From positions 1 through 64,000 of the forward strand of contig JAJLPB010000003.1 of NCBI GenBank assembly GCA_025548565.1: a stretch of 64,000 bases of DNA. The letters are read 5' to 3'. The DNA comes from Rugamonas sp. A1-17 (GTDB lineage: Bacteria > Pseudomonadota > Gammaproteobacteria > Burkholderiales > Burkholderiaceae_D). Both the position numbers and the translations under genes were made by a program. Below the pieces are notes generated by a model, which saw only the letters and a list, made by a program, of their open reading frames with translations, was not told the origin of the DNA and ran no database searches. This document shows positions 10,463 through 19,151 of the stretch, piece after piece. Positions within the stretch are counted from its first letter, which is position 1. Each line of letters starts with the position of its first letter.

Positions 10463-10746
10463 TTATCCACAATGAGGTAATAGCGGGAAATGTTTTCCCG
10501 CCTTTTCCACGGCTTTTCCAAGGGCTATGCACGGGCTTATACCCAACCTTATCCACAGTAAATAGTTATCCTGATTTACTCACACGATTTCCCACAGGCT
10601 TATCCACACCATGGCCTGAAGCGTGGCTGCATGCCGTCGCGAGCGGTCGCTTTTCTCCTGCTAGCATAGTTGTACAACTGTTTTCCCCGACTTATACGCG
10701 GCTTTTTCACCGCTTATCCGAAAGCTTCTCCACATCGTTATCCACA
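10463..10746. other. Cluster of four perfect DnaA boxes (intergenic)
   Basis: The gene-free stretch 10424-10794 holds four exact TTATCCACA boxes, all on the + strand, at 10463, 10549, 10600 and 10738, plus close relatives such as TTCTCCACA at 10725. A 9-base word should occur by chance less than once in the window. The spacing is irregular and no TAG-repeat unwinding tract is visible, unlike the units at 24.4 and 27.5 kb. It may titrate DnaA or be part of a wider origin region. Confidence 0.7.
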
Positions 10747-10750
10747 AATC

Positions 10751-10775
10751 AAAAAAGCCGGGACATGCCCGGCTT
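10751..10775 (-). terminator. Rho-independent terminator of glmU
   Basis: Stem AAGCCGGG/CCCGGCTT with a 5-base loop; read leftward it is followed by a run of six T (10751-10756 on the + strand are A). It stands 19 bases after the glmU stop. Confidence 0.85.
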
Positions 10776-10794
10776 CCTGTGAAGTGTGCTGCTG

Positions 10795-12168
10795 TTACTT
10801 CGGCTTTTTAACCGGGCGGCTCCAGGTTTCGACGGTGATCTGGCGCGCACGGGAAATCGTCAGCTTACCGGCCGGCGCATCCTTGGTCAGCGTGGTGCCC
10901 GCGCCCAGCGTGGCGCCCTTGCCGACCGTTACCGGTGCCACCAGCTGGCTGTCGCTGCCAATGAAGGCGTCGTCTTCGATCACGGTACGGAACTTGTTGG
11001 CGCCGTCGTAATTACAGGTGATGGTGCCGGCGCCGATGTTGACGCGCGAGCCGATCGTCGCATCGCCGATGTAGGCCAGGTGGTTGGCCTTGCTGTGCGC
11101 GGCGACCTGGCCGTTTTTGATTTCGACGAAGTTACCCACATGCACATCCTCCGCCAGCACGGTGCCGGGACGCAGGCGCGCGTACGGGCCGATGATGGAG
11201 ACTTCGCCCACCACCGCCTCTTCGATGTGGCAGAACGGCTTAATCTGGGCGCCGGCCAGGATGCGCGAATTGACGATCACGCAGTGCGGCCCGACGCGCA
11301 CGCCATCGGCCAGTTCAACCTTGCCTTCAAACACGCAGCCAACGTCGATGGTGACGTCGCGGCCGCAGACCAGCTCGCCGCGCACGTCAATGCGGGCCGG
11401 GTCCATCAGCGTCACGCCCTGTTCCAGCAGTTTCAAGGCGATATTGGCCTGGTGGATGCGTTCCAGCTCGGCCAGCTGCACCTTGCTGTTCACGCCGGCC
11501 ACTTCCCACTGTGCCGACGGCTGGGCCGAAACCACCGGCACGCCATCCGCCACCGCCATGGCGACGATGTCGGTCAGGTAGTACTCGCCCTGGGCGTTGT
11601 TGTTCTTCAGCGCACCCAGCCATTGCTTGAGGCGCGCGGTCGGCACTACCATGATGCCGCTGTTGATCTCTTTGATGGCACGTTCGGCTTCGTTGGCGTC
11701 TTTTTGCTCGACGATGCGGACGATTTCGCCGTTTTCACGGACGATGCGGCCGAGCCCGAAAGGATCGTCCTGCACCACGGTCAGAATGCCCAGCTTGTCC
11801 TTGCCGGCCACGTCCACCAGCGCCTGCAGCGAGGCGGCGGTGGTCAGCGGCACGTCGCCGTACAGGATCAGGGTGGCGGCGCTGTCGTCCAGCTCGGGCA
11901 GGGCCTGCATGACGGCGTGGCCGGTGCCCAGCTGCGGTTCCTGCAGCGCGGTGGCGACTTTCTCCGGCTGAGCAGCCAGCATCTCCAGCACGGCTGCGCC
12001 GCCGTGCCCGTAAATCACGCATAATTGGCTGGCAGACAGGCTACGCGCCGTATCCAGAACGTGCGACAACAGCGGCTTGCCCGCCAATGGATGCAACACT
12101 TTCGGCAGCGCGGATTGCATGCGTTTGCCCATGCCGGCTGCGAGGATAACTACGTTCATAGGTGCCAA
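10795..12168 (-). CDS. glmU: Bifunctional GlcNAc-1-phosphate uridyltransferase / glucosamine-1-phosphate acetyltransferase
   Basis: Catalyses the last two steps to UDP-GlcNAc. The N-terminal pyrophosphorylase domain starts [20 protein letters not shown] (the usual T of LAAGxGTRM is K here, a tolerated variant) and holds LYGDVPLTT. The C-terminal half is a left-handed beta helix with hexapeptide repeats and the acetyltransferase motif [20 protein letters not shown]. The 457 residues match the family. It is divergent from a lipoprotein gene with only 33 bases between starts, and is followed by a strong terminator. Confidence 0.97.
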   Translation of the reverse strand: MAPMNVVILAAGMGKRMQSALPKVLHPLAGKPLLSHVLDTARSLSASQLCVIYGHGGAAVLEMLAAQPEKVATALQEPQLGTGHAVMQALPELDDSAATLILYGDVPLTTAASLQALVDVAGKDKLGILTVVQDDPFGLGRIVRENGEIVRIVEQKDANEAERAIKEINSGIMVVPTARLKQWLGALKNNNAQGEYYLTDIVAMAVADGVPVVSAQPSAQWEVAGVNSKVQLAELERIHQANIALKLLEQGVTLMDPARIDVRGELVCGRDVTIDVGCVFEGKVELADGVRVGPHCVIVNSRILAGAQIKPFCHIEEAVVGEVSIIGPYARLRPGTVLAEDVHVGNFVEIKNGQVAAHSKANHLAYIGDATIGSRVNIGAGTITCNYDGANKFRTVIEDDAFIGSDSQLVAPVTVGKGATLGAGTTLTKDAPAGKLTISRARQITVETWSRPVKKPK

Positions 12169-12201
12169 GTCAAAGAGAGTTAATCAAAGCGAAAGTTTAA
12201 C

Positions 12202-13083
12202 ATGCCAATTATCCACAACCGCGCACTACGCCGCCTTTTGCTGGTTGTCCTGCTGGCTGTCCTGGCCGGCTGCAGTTCGCTGCGCCTGGCTTACAACCAC
12301 GGCGATACGCTGCTGTATTGGTGGCTGGACGCCTACGTCGACCTCAACTCCGATCAAAAGACCTGGGTCAAGCGGGATATCGATGAGCTATTCCGCTGGC
12401 ATCGCAAAACCCAGCTGCACGACTACGCGCAAATACTGCAGACGGCGCAGCGCCAGCTGGCCGGCAACCCGACCACAGCCGACCTGATCGGCGACTACGA
12501 CGAGGTCAAAAGCCGCACGCAATTGCTGCTGTTCAAGGCGCTGCCGGAACTGGCCGACCTGGTGCGCTCGCTGCAGCCGGACCAGATCGCCACGCTGGAA
12601 AAGAAATTCGCGGCCAACAACGCCGAGTTCCGCAAGAAGAACATGAAGGGCGACCAGGATGCCCAGCTGAAGTTCCGCTATAAAAAATCGATGGAGCAGT
12701 TCGAACTGTGGTTCGGCAACTTCAGCCCGGAACAGGAAGCGCAAATCCGCAAGGCCTCCGACGCGCGGCCGCTGGACAACGACATCTGGCTGGACGAGCG
12801 CATGCGCCGCCAGAAAAACATCCTGACCCTGGTGCAGAAGGTGCAGCGCGAAAAGCTGAACAAGGAAGCGACGATGGCGCTGATCCATACGCTGATCAGG
12901 GACACCTTCGAGCGCCTCGAACATTCCGAGCGCAAACAGTTCTTCGACGCTTATGAAGCCTCCACGGCCCAGCTGGTCCTGACCGTCGTCAAGATCGCCA
13001 CGCCGGCCCAGAAAGCCCACGCGCAGAAGCGCATGCAGGGCTGGATCGACGACTTCAACAGCCTGGCGGCGGATCCGCGCTAA
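12202..13083 (+). CDS. DUF6279 family lipoprotein
   Basis: A 293-residue lipoprotein: basic start, hydrophobic core LLLVVLLAVLAGC with Cys as lipobox residue near position 24, then SSLRLAYNHGDTLLYWWLDAYVD, which is characteristic of DUF6279. The mature protein is mostly long charged helices and is likely held at the outer membrane. Function unknown. The first codons contain a perfect DnaA box (12209-12217), probably by chance, though boxes are dense in this window. Confidence 0.85.
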   Translation: MPIIHNRALRRLLLVVLLAVLAGCSSLRLAYNHGDTLLYWWLDAYVDLNSDQKTWVKRDIDELFRWHRKTQLHDYAQILQTAQRQLAGNPTTADLIGDYDEVKSRTQLLLFKALPELADLVRSLQPDQIATLEKKFAANNAEFRKKNMKGDQDAQLKFRYKKSMEQFELWFGNFSPEQEAQIRKASDARPLDNDIWLDERMRRQKNILTLVQKVQREKLNKEATMALIHTLIRDTFERLEHSERKQFFDAYEASTAQLVLTVVKIATPAQKAHAQKRMQGWIDDFNSLAADPR

Positions 13084-13136
13084 GGCCCATATGGTATAGT
13101 GGCCCCTGTTGAATCAATGACTTAGAACACAGCCAC

Positions 13137-13787
13137 ATGCCAAAGAAGCCCGCCAGCAAAGCAGCGAAACCCGCCAAAGTCCCGGTCCACGGTCCCCAGC
13201 ACAGCAACCAGGTGCGCATCATCGGCGGCGCCTGGAAGCGCACGCCGCTGCCGGTGCTGAGCGCTTCCGGCCTGCGCCCGACGCCGGACCGCGTGCGCGA
13301 GACCGTGTTCAACTGGATCAATCACCAGCGCGACGGCTATTGGGCCGACGCCCAGGTGCTGGACTTGTTCGCCGGCAGCGGCGCGCTGGGTTTCGAGGCG
13401 GCCAGCCGCGGCGCGCAATCGGTGACGATGATCGACACCGTGGTGCCGGTGGTGCGCCAGCTGGAAGACATCAAGGCCAAGCTGAAGGCCGAGAACGTGC
13501 AGATCATGCGCGCCGACGCGCTGGCCGTGGCCCAGTCGGCCGCCGCGCGCGGCCAGAAGTACGACCTGATCTTCCTCGATCCGCCGTACCAGCAGGAATT
13601 CCTCGAACGCTGCCTGCCGCTGTGCACGCGCATTTTGAAAGAGGGCGGCCTGATCTACGCCGAATCCGGCCTGGCGCTGGAGTTCGACGAGGGTGATGTG
13701 CCGGAATGGATGGCGCCGTGGGAAGTGATCCGGGCTGACAAGGCCGGGATGGTGTTCTATCATTTGTTAAAGCACAAGGCCCCCTAA
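13137..13787 (+). CDS. rsmD: 16S rRNA (guanine(966)-N(2))-methyltransferase
   Basis: SAM-dependent N2-methylation of G966 in 16S rRNA during 30S assembly. After a lysine/alanine-rich N-terminus comes RIIGGAWKRTPLPV, then RPTPDRVRETVFNW, the SAM loop LDLFAGSGALGFEA and the catalytic motif LIFLDPPYQQEFL of amino-methyltransferases. It has 216 residues, typical except for a slightly longer N-terminal tail. Next to coaD, a very common pairing. Confidence 0.95.
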   Translation: MPKKPASKAAKPAKVPVHGPQHSNQVRIIGGAWKRTPLPVLSASGLRPTPDRVRETVFNWINHQRDGYWADAQVLDLFAGSGALGFEAASRGAQSVTMIDTVVPVVRQLEDIKAKLKAENVQIMRADALAVAQSAAARGQKYDLIFLDPPYQQEFLERCLPLCTRILKEGGLIYAESGLALEFDEGDVPEWMAPWEVIRADKAGMVFYHLLKHKAP

Positions 13788-13858
13788 ACGTCCGTATTTG
13801 CCGTCAAATAGACCCCAAGCAGCCCCAAATTAAGGCAGAAAGGGTTTTTCAGGCATAA

Positions 13859-14659
<801 letters not shown>

Positions 14660-14792
14660 CGAGCCTAAAAAAGCATGACCGTGCGGCCAATTTGCGCCGC
14701 AGTGCGTTTTTGCGCCACTCCCGGTGGTATATTCCAGCAACGCCCGCATCGCGGGCAGTGACGCTGGCATTTACCATCCTCGGAGACAATTC

Positions 14793-15386
14793 ATGAATCG
14801 CAGAAACATCATCAAGAGCCTGATGGCAGCCGCCTTCCTGGCCGGCAGCTTCAGCCTGCCCGCATTTGCCGCCGTGGAAGTGGCCGGCGTCAAGTTCGAC
14901 GACAGCATCAATGTCGCCGGCAAAGAACTCAAGCTCAACGGCGCCGGCCTGCGTACCAAGGTGATCTTCAAGGTCTACGCCGCCGGCCTCTACCTGACCG
15001 AAAAGAAAACCACCGTGCCGGACGTGCTGGCCACGCAGGGTCCGCGCCGCGTGGCGATCACGATGCTGCGCGAGGTGAGCTCGGAAGACTTCGGCAAGGC
15101 GTTCATGGAAGGCTTGAACAACAACACCGACAAGAACGAGCGCAGCAAGATCCTGCCGCAGACGATGAAGTTTGGCGAAGTGTTCGCGCAGATCCAGGCG
15201 TTGAAAAAGGGCGATCAGCTGACGCTGGACTGGACCCCGGGCGAGGGCACGCAGTGCTATCTGAACGGAAAGAAGATCGGGGAATTGATGCCGGACGTTG
15301 CGTTCTACAACGCCGTGCTGCGCATCTGGCTGGGCGATAAGCCGGTCGACAGCTCGTTGAAGCCCGCCCTGCTGGGCGAGAAGTAA
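14793..15386 (+). CDS. Chalcone isomerase-family periplasmic protein
   Basis: A 198-residue exported protein with signal peptide MNRRNIIKSLMAAAFLAGSF ending at AFA. The mature protein, VEVAGVKFDDSINVAGKELK, GAGLRTKVIFKVYAAGLYL and the C-terminal FYNAVLRIWLGDKPVDSSLK, is characteristic of bacterial chalcone-isomerase-like proteins. These bind fatty acids or act on unknown substrates. The ATG at 14793 has GGAGAC at a good distance. This is the second protein of this fold in the window. Confidence 0.88.
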   Translation: MNRRNIIKSLMAAAFLAGSFSLPAFAAVEVAGVKFDDSINVAGKELKLNGAGLRTKVIFKVYAAGLYLTEKKTTVPDVLATQGPRRVAITMLREVSSEDFGKAFMEGLNNNTDKNERSKILPQTMKFGEVFAQIQALKKGDQLTLDWTPGEGTQCYLNGKKIGELMPDVAFYNAVLRIWLGDKPVDSSLKPALLGEK

Positions 15387-15395
15387 TGTTGCGAC

Positions 15396-15418
15396 GCGGT
15401 ACCGGAGGCCGGTACCGC
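15396..15418. terminator. Perfect hairpin between convergent genes
   Basis: GCGGTACCGG and CCGGTACCGC are 10-base perfect arms around a 3-base loop, just after the preceding stop codon and 22 bases before the stop of the convergent gene. No T run follows, so it may stop transcription poorly or act as an mRNA 3'-end stem. Confidence 0.5.
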
Positions 15419-15440
15419 TGCTGAATACGCTGCTGAATAT

Positions 15441-15722
15441 TTAGGCACGCGAGGCCATGGCGCGCAATTCGGCGGCGTGGCTCGGGTCGCCTTCCATCGA
15501 ATTGAGCATGCGCTTGAGCATCATTGCATCACGCATCTGGCGGCGCTGCAGCTGCTCTTCCTTGCTGCGCTTGGGCTTGATGACCAGCACGGCGGCGCGC
15601 GCCAGGCCGCGCAGCAGCGGTTTGAACAGGACGGCCAGCGCGCACACGGCGCCGCTTGCCAGCGCCAGCTCACCGGCGGCGATCAAGGAAATATTCTGTA
15701 CGACTGAGATGATGGTAGACAT
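15441..15722 (-). CDS. Small hypothetical membrane-associated protein
   Basis: A 93-residue protein: a hydrophobic N-terminal half (ISLIAAGELALASGAVCALA, then VLFKPLLRGLARAAVLVI) followed by a highly charged helical tail KPKRSKEEQLQRRQMRD. It looks like a one- or two-helix inner-membrane protein with a cytoplasmic tail. No family recognised. The ATG at 15722 is preferred to one five codons upstream; neither has a strong ribosome site. Confidence 0.55.
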   Translation of the reverse strand: MSTIISVVQNISLIAAGELALASGAVCALAVLFKPLLRGLARAAVLVIKPKRSKEEQLQRRQMRDAMMLKRMLNSMEGDPSHAAELRAMASRA

Positions 15723-15892
15723 GTTGTTATACTGCATTTAGAATCAAGTGTAACTATAGTGCAGCGCAACATAAGTATCCAATTTACTTCCCCGATAACA
15801 ATTATTCGTCTGGTGAATGGGGTGTCTTATATTGACGGGAAATCCATATTTCTCGATACTGCCCTGACCCCAACCCCACATCCCGAGCCGAC

Positions 15893-16861
15893 ATGAGCTT
15901 TTTGACGCTGGACTTGAATTTGTTACGCGTCTTCGACGCCGTGATGACAGAGCAGAACCTGACACGCGCCGCCGGCCACCTGGCCATGACCCAACCCGCC
16001 GTCTCCAACGCCATCAAGCGCCTGCGCGAGAGCCTGGGCGACGAGTTGCTGATCCGCACCGCCTACGGCGTCAAGCCGACCCCGCGCGCGGAAGCGCTGT
16101 GGCCGTCGGTGCGCAGCGCGCTGGCCAGCCTGGAAGCGGCGGTGGCGCCGGAGACCTTCGACGTGTCCGCCGCCCACGCCACCTTCCGCATGGCGATGGC
16201 CGACGCCACCGCCGCCTTCTGGCTGCCGTCGCTGATGCGTTCGATCGAAAGGGAGGCGCCGGGCGTCAACGTGCGCATGGTGCCGTTGACCACGCGCGAG
16301 CCGCGGCCGATGCTGCTGCGCGGCGATATCGACCTGGCGGTGGGCTTCTTCCCCGGCGTGGCGGCGCAGCTGTCGTATGAGACCGGCTCACCGATCCGCC
16401 ATGAGCGCCTGTATTCGGGGCATTACGTCTGCGTGATGCGGCGCGACCATCCGCTGTCCAAGGTCGACCTGACCCTGGACAACTATTGCAAGGCCAATCA
16501 CTTGCTGGTGAGCTTCTCCGGCCGCGCGCACGGCCTGGTCGACGAGGCGCTGGCGCAGATCCAGCGCGAACGCCGCATCCTGCTGACGGTGAACCAGTTC
16601 TTCACGGCCGGCCGCGTGGTGGCCAATTCCGACCTGATTACCGTGCTGCCGCGCCACCTGATCGCCTCGACCGGCATGACCGACGCGCTGATTTCCAAGG
16701 AATTGCCATTCCAGCTGCCGGCCGTGCACCTGGACATGTTGTGGCACGAGCGCGATGCGCGCAGCCCGGCCCACAAGTGGCTGCGCATGAACCTGGAAGG
16801 CATGAACACCGTGGCCCAGCGCACCGCGCCGGGCACGGCGCCCAAGAACGACACCTACTGA
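15893..16861 (+). CDS. LysR family transcriptional regulator
   Basis: A 322-residue LysR regulator. The N-terminal helix-turn-helix is LDLNLLRVFDAVMTEQNLTR through HLAMTQPAVSNAIKRLRESL; the rest is a type-2 periplasmic-binding-like effector domain (MRRDHPLS and following). It is of the NodD/NahR/DntR-like branch by the look of the HTH. Its stop codon directly abuts the stop of the convergent chemoreceptor gene. The target is not evident; no divergent gene is close. Confidence 0.92.
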   Translation: MSFLTLDLNLLRVFDAVMTEQNLTRAAGHLAMTQPAVSNAIKRLRESLGDELLIRTAYGVKPTPRAEALWPSVRSALASLEAAVAPETFDVSAAHATFRMAMADATAAFWLPSLMRSIEREAPGVNVRMVPLTTREPRPMLLRGDIDLAVGFFPGVAAQLSYETGSPIRHERLYSGHYVCVMRRDHPLSKVDLTLDNYCKANHLLVSFSGRAHGLVDEALAQIQRERRILLTVNQFFTAGRVVANSDLITVLPRHLIASTGMTDALISKELPFQLPAVHLDMLWHERDARSPAHKWLRMNLEGMNTVAQRTAPGTAPKNDTY

Positions 16862-18427
16862 TTACTGGTGGCTGGAGCGGTAGCCGATACGGAAACCGCC
16901 CCAGTGCTTGCCGTTCACATAGATCGGCGCCGACAGGTCGTGCATCACCTCGCCGGTGTCGCGCTTGTAGGTTTGCAGCAGGAAAGGCTTGGTGTTCGAG
17001 CCGCAGCGCTTGCCGGTGCGGTCGCTGAAGATGCGCTTGGTGCGGTTGTTGACCATGTCGACGTCGTAATTGCCCGTCAACGGCTGCGAGAACTTCTTGT
17101 TGTGGGTGGGGAAATATCCATTGTTATCCACAGCGCCGGCGTAGGCCAGCTGCGGCATCGCCGCCAGCACGCCTTCCTGCAATTGCGGCAAAGCCCGGTC
17201 GGTAAAATCGTCGAAGCGGGTCTTGTGCTTGGGCGGATCGGTGTTCGGGATCGGCGTGTAATGGCGGTCGAACAGCGCCTCGCGCGTGATCTTGCCGGAG
17301 GCGATGGCGGCCTCGAACAAGCGCCCCACCTGCAAGGCCGCCTGCTGCGCGGCGACGCGGATCGCGTCGTGCGAGGTTTCGATCGACGATTCGCCCAGCG
17401 CGCCGGTGATGACTTCGGCCCGTTCCGCCAGCGCCATCGCCGAACTGGCGGCGCGCGGCAATTCCTTCTCGGTGGATAACAGGCTGTCGCGGATGCTGGC
17501 GATGGCGGCGGCGATTTCATCGGTGGTGGCGACGTGTTCGCGCGAGGCCCGCGCGATCTCGCCGATCTCTTCTTCCGACACGCCGGAGGAGCGCTCGATA
17601 TTGCCCAGCAAACCATGCACGGTTTCCACGTTGCCGGCCGCCTCGCTCACCTTGGCCGCCAGCGAATTCATGCCGGTGGCGGCCTTCTCGGCCTGCTGGT
17701 TGATTTCGCGCACCATGGTGCTGATTTCGTCGGTGGCTTCCTTAGTGCGCAGCGCCAGCTGGCGCACTTCGCTGGCGACCACGGCAAAACCGCGTCCCTG
17801 CTCGCCGGCGCGCGCCGCCTCGATGGCGGCATTCAGCGCCAGCAGGTTGGTGCGGGCCGAGATTTCGCTGATGGCCTCGGTGAAGCCGTAAATCTTGCGT
17901 GAATTCGTTTGCAAGCTGGCCATGACGGCCGCCGCGGTCTGCGCATCCTCGCGCGCCGTATTGATGCGCTGCAAACCATGATCGGCCTCGGCGCGGCCGG
18001 TCACGGTTTCGCCGCGCACCTGGGCGGCGATCTTGGCGGCGCGCTCGGCGTTGGCGGCAATCGCGGCCGTGGCCTGCGCATTGTGGGCGGAGCTGCGGGC
18101 GATGCCGCCGGCCGTCCCGACGTCCAGCTCGATTTTCTTTTTGACGGAATCGACGAAATACGAGGTTTCCGCCGCGCCGATCATGATGGCATCGATTTCA
18201 TCGCCGACCACTTGAGCGAAGCGTTTGACGCCGCTCTCGTCGCTATTCTGCCTGGCGGCCCACCATGCCACCACGGCGCCGGCCAGCGCCGCCGGCGCGG
18301 CGGTATACACCAAGGCCGCGCCGTCGCCGGCCACCAGCTTGAATAGATACGCCAGGCAAGTACCACCAGCCGTCGCGCCCAATAACCACAATCCACGTTG
18401 CACCAGCCTGTGCTGCAAAAGCTTCAT
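16862..18427 (-). CDS. Methyl-accepting chemotaxis protein with C-terminal sensory domain
   Basis: A 521-residue receptor. Two membrane helices occupy about residues 12-55 with almost no periplasmic loop. Next comes the signalling domain with the hairpin tip [20 protein letters not shown] and [20 protein letters not shown], which docks CheA/CheW. Unusually, a further ~160 residues follow ([11 protein letters not shown] to [11 protein letters not shown]), resembling a Cache/PilJ-like ligand-binding region, so sensing is probably cytoplasmic. No other chemotaxis gene is adjacent. Confidence 0.9.
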   Translation of the reverse strand: MKLLQHRLVQRGLWLLGATAGGTCLAYLFKLVAGDGAALVYTAAPAALAGAVVAWWAARQNSDESGVKRFAQVVGDEIDAIMIGAAETSYFVDSVKKKIELDVGTAGGIARSSAHNAQATAAIAANAERAAKIAAQVRGETVTGRAEADHGLQRINTAREDAQTAAAVMASLQTNSRKIYGFTEAISEISARTNLLALNAAIEAARAGEQGRGFAVVASEVRQLALRTKEATDEISTMVREINQQAEKAATGMNSLAAKVSEAAGNVETVHGLLGNIERSSGVSEEEIGEIARASREHVATTDEIAAAIASIRDSLLSTEKELPRAASSAMALAERAEVITGALGESSIETSHDAIRVAAQQAALQVGRLFEAAIASGKITREALFDRHYTPIPNTDPPKHKTRFDDFTDRALPQLQEGVLAAMPQLAYAGAVDNNGYFPTHNKKFSQPLTGNYDVDMVNNRTKRIFSDRTGKRCGSNTKPFLLQTYKRDTGEVMHDLSAPIYVNGKHWGGFRIGYRSSHQ

Positions 18428-18483
18428 TTGTCCCCCGTTTTACCAGGCGCCTTGGGCGTCTCGACTAATTTATTTCCGTGACG

Positions 18484-18939
18484 CTATTTTATAGGTAACT
18501 TGGTGGTATTCTTCACTTCTTCCATCACGGCGTAGGTGTGGGTTTCACGTACGCCCTTCTGGAGCAGGGTTTTACCCAGGAATTCGCGGTAGGCCGCCAT
18601 GTCCTTGACGCGGGCTTTGACCAGATAGTCGAAGCCGCCGGCAACCATGTGGCATTCCAGCACTTCGGGGATCACCTGAACGCTGTGCTTGAAGGCGTCG
18701 AACACTTCGGGCGTGGTGCGATCGAGCACCACTTCGATGAAGACGAGCAGGGACACGTCGAGCAGCTGGGGATTCAGTTGCGCGGTGTAGCCCATGATGT
18801 AGCCGGACTCGTGCAACTTGCGCACGCGTTCCAGGCAAGCGGCCGGTGACAGGTTCACGCGCGCCGCCAGTTCCACATTGCTGATGCGGCCATCGCTCTG
18901 CAATTCCATCAAGATTTTCTTGCTGATCTTGTCTAACAT
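18484..18939 (-). CDS. Lrp/AsnC family regulator, likely proline-responsive regulator of putA
   Basis: A 151-residue Lrp-type regulator: HTH region DGRISNVELAARVNLSPAAC and RAM domain with HMVAGGFDYLVKARVKDM. The ATG at 18939 is chosen because the longer frame upstream is not conserved-looking and GGGAG lies before this start. It diverges from putA, the standard place for PutR/BkdR-type activators of proline catabolism, and PutA here lacks its own DNA-binding domain. The role in proline control is inferred from context. Confidence 0.9.
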   Translation of the reverse strand: MLDKISKKILMELQSDGRISNVELAARVNLSPAACLERVRKLHESGYIMGYTAQLNPQLLDVSLLVFIEVVLDRTTPEVFDAFKHSVQVIPEVLECHMVAGGFDYLVKARVKDMAAYREFLGKTLLQKGVRETHTYAVMEEVKNTTKLPIK

Positions 18940-18951
18940 TTCCGGGAACTC

Positions 18952-18970
18952 CCAAATAAATATTATTTGG
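18952..18970. promoter_or_regulatory. Candidate Lrp-type operator upstream of putA
   Basis: CCAAATAA-ATA-TTATTTGG, perfect 8-base arms with a 3-base centre, starts 13 bases from the regulator's start codon in the divergent regulator/putA region. AT-rich palindromes of this form are bound by Lrp-type proteins. It could mediate autoregulation and proline-dependent activation. Confidence 0.5.
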
Positions 18971-19076
18971 TTAAATTGTCGCACTAAAAACAATCTATTG
19001 CTAGTCCCCTGCAATACCAGAATTAATCCAGAAGAAATCACTTTACAATCGAATCATCAGCAGTTCACACAGATTC

Positions 19077-19111
19077 ACGCTCGCCAGCACCCGCCGGTCG
19101 AGCGTTTTTTT
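19077..19111 (+). terminator. Terminator-like hairpin in the putA leader
   Basis: ACGCTCG and CGAGCGT pair across a 15-base loop and are followed at once by seven T, about 40 bases before the putA start. This has intrinsic-terminator form inside an untranslated leader, so it may limit readthrough or act in attenuation. Confidence 0.5.
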
Positions 19112-19151
19112 GTAATGAACCGCGCCAAAATTTCCTTTCTGAGAGTATTCA

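Noticed and set aside
10424..10794. tRNA or small RNA gene in the large intergenic gap
   Set aside because: No cloverleaf or conserved TPsiC (GGTTCGA) sequence was visible; the gap is explained by DnaA boxes and the glmU terminator.
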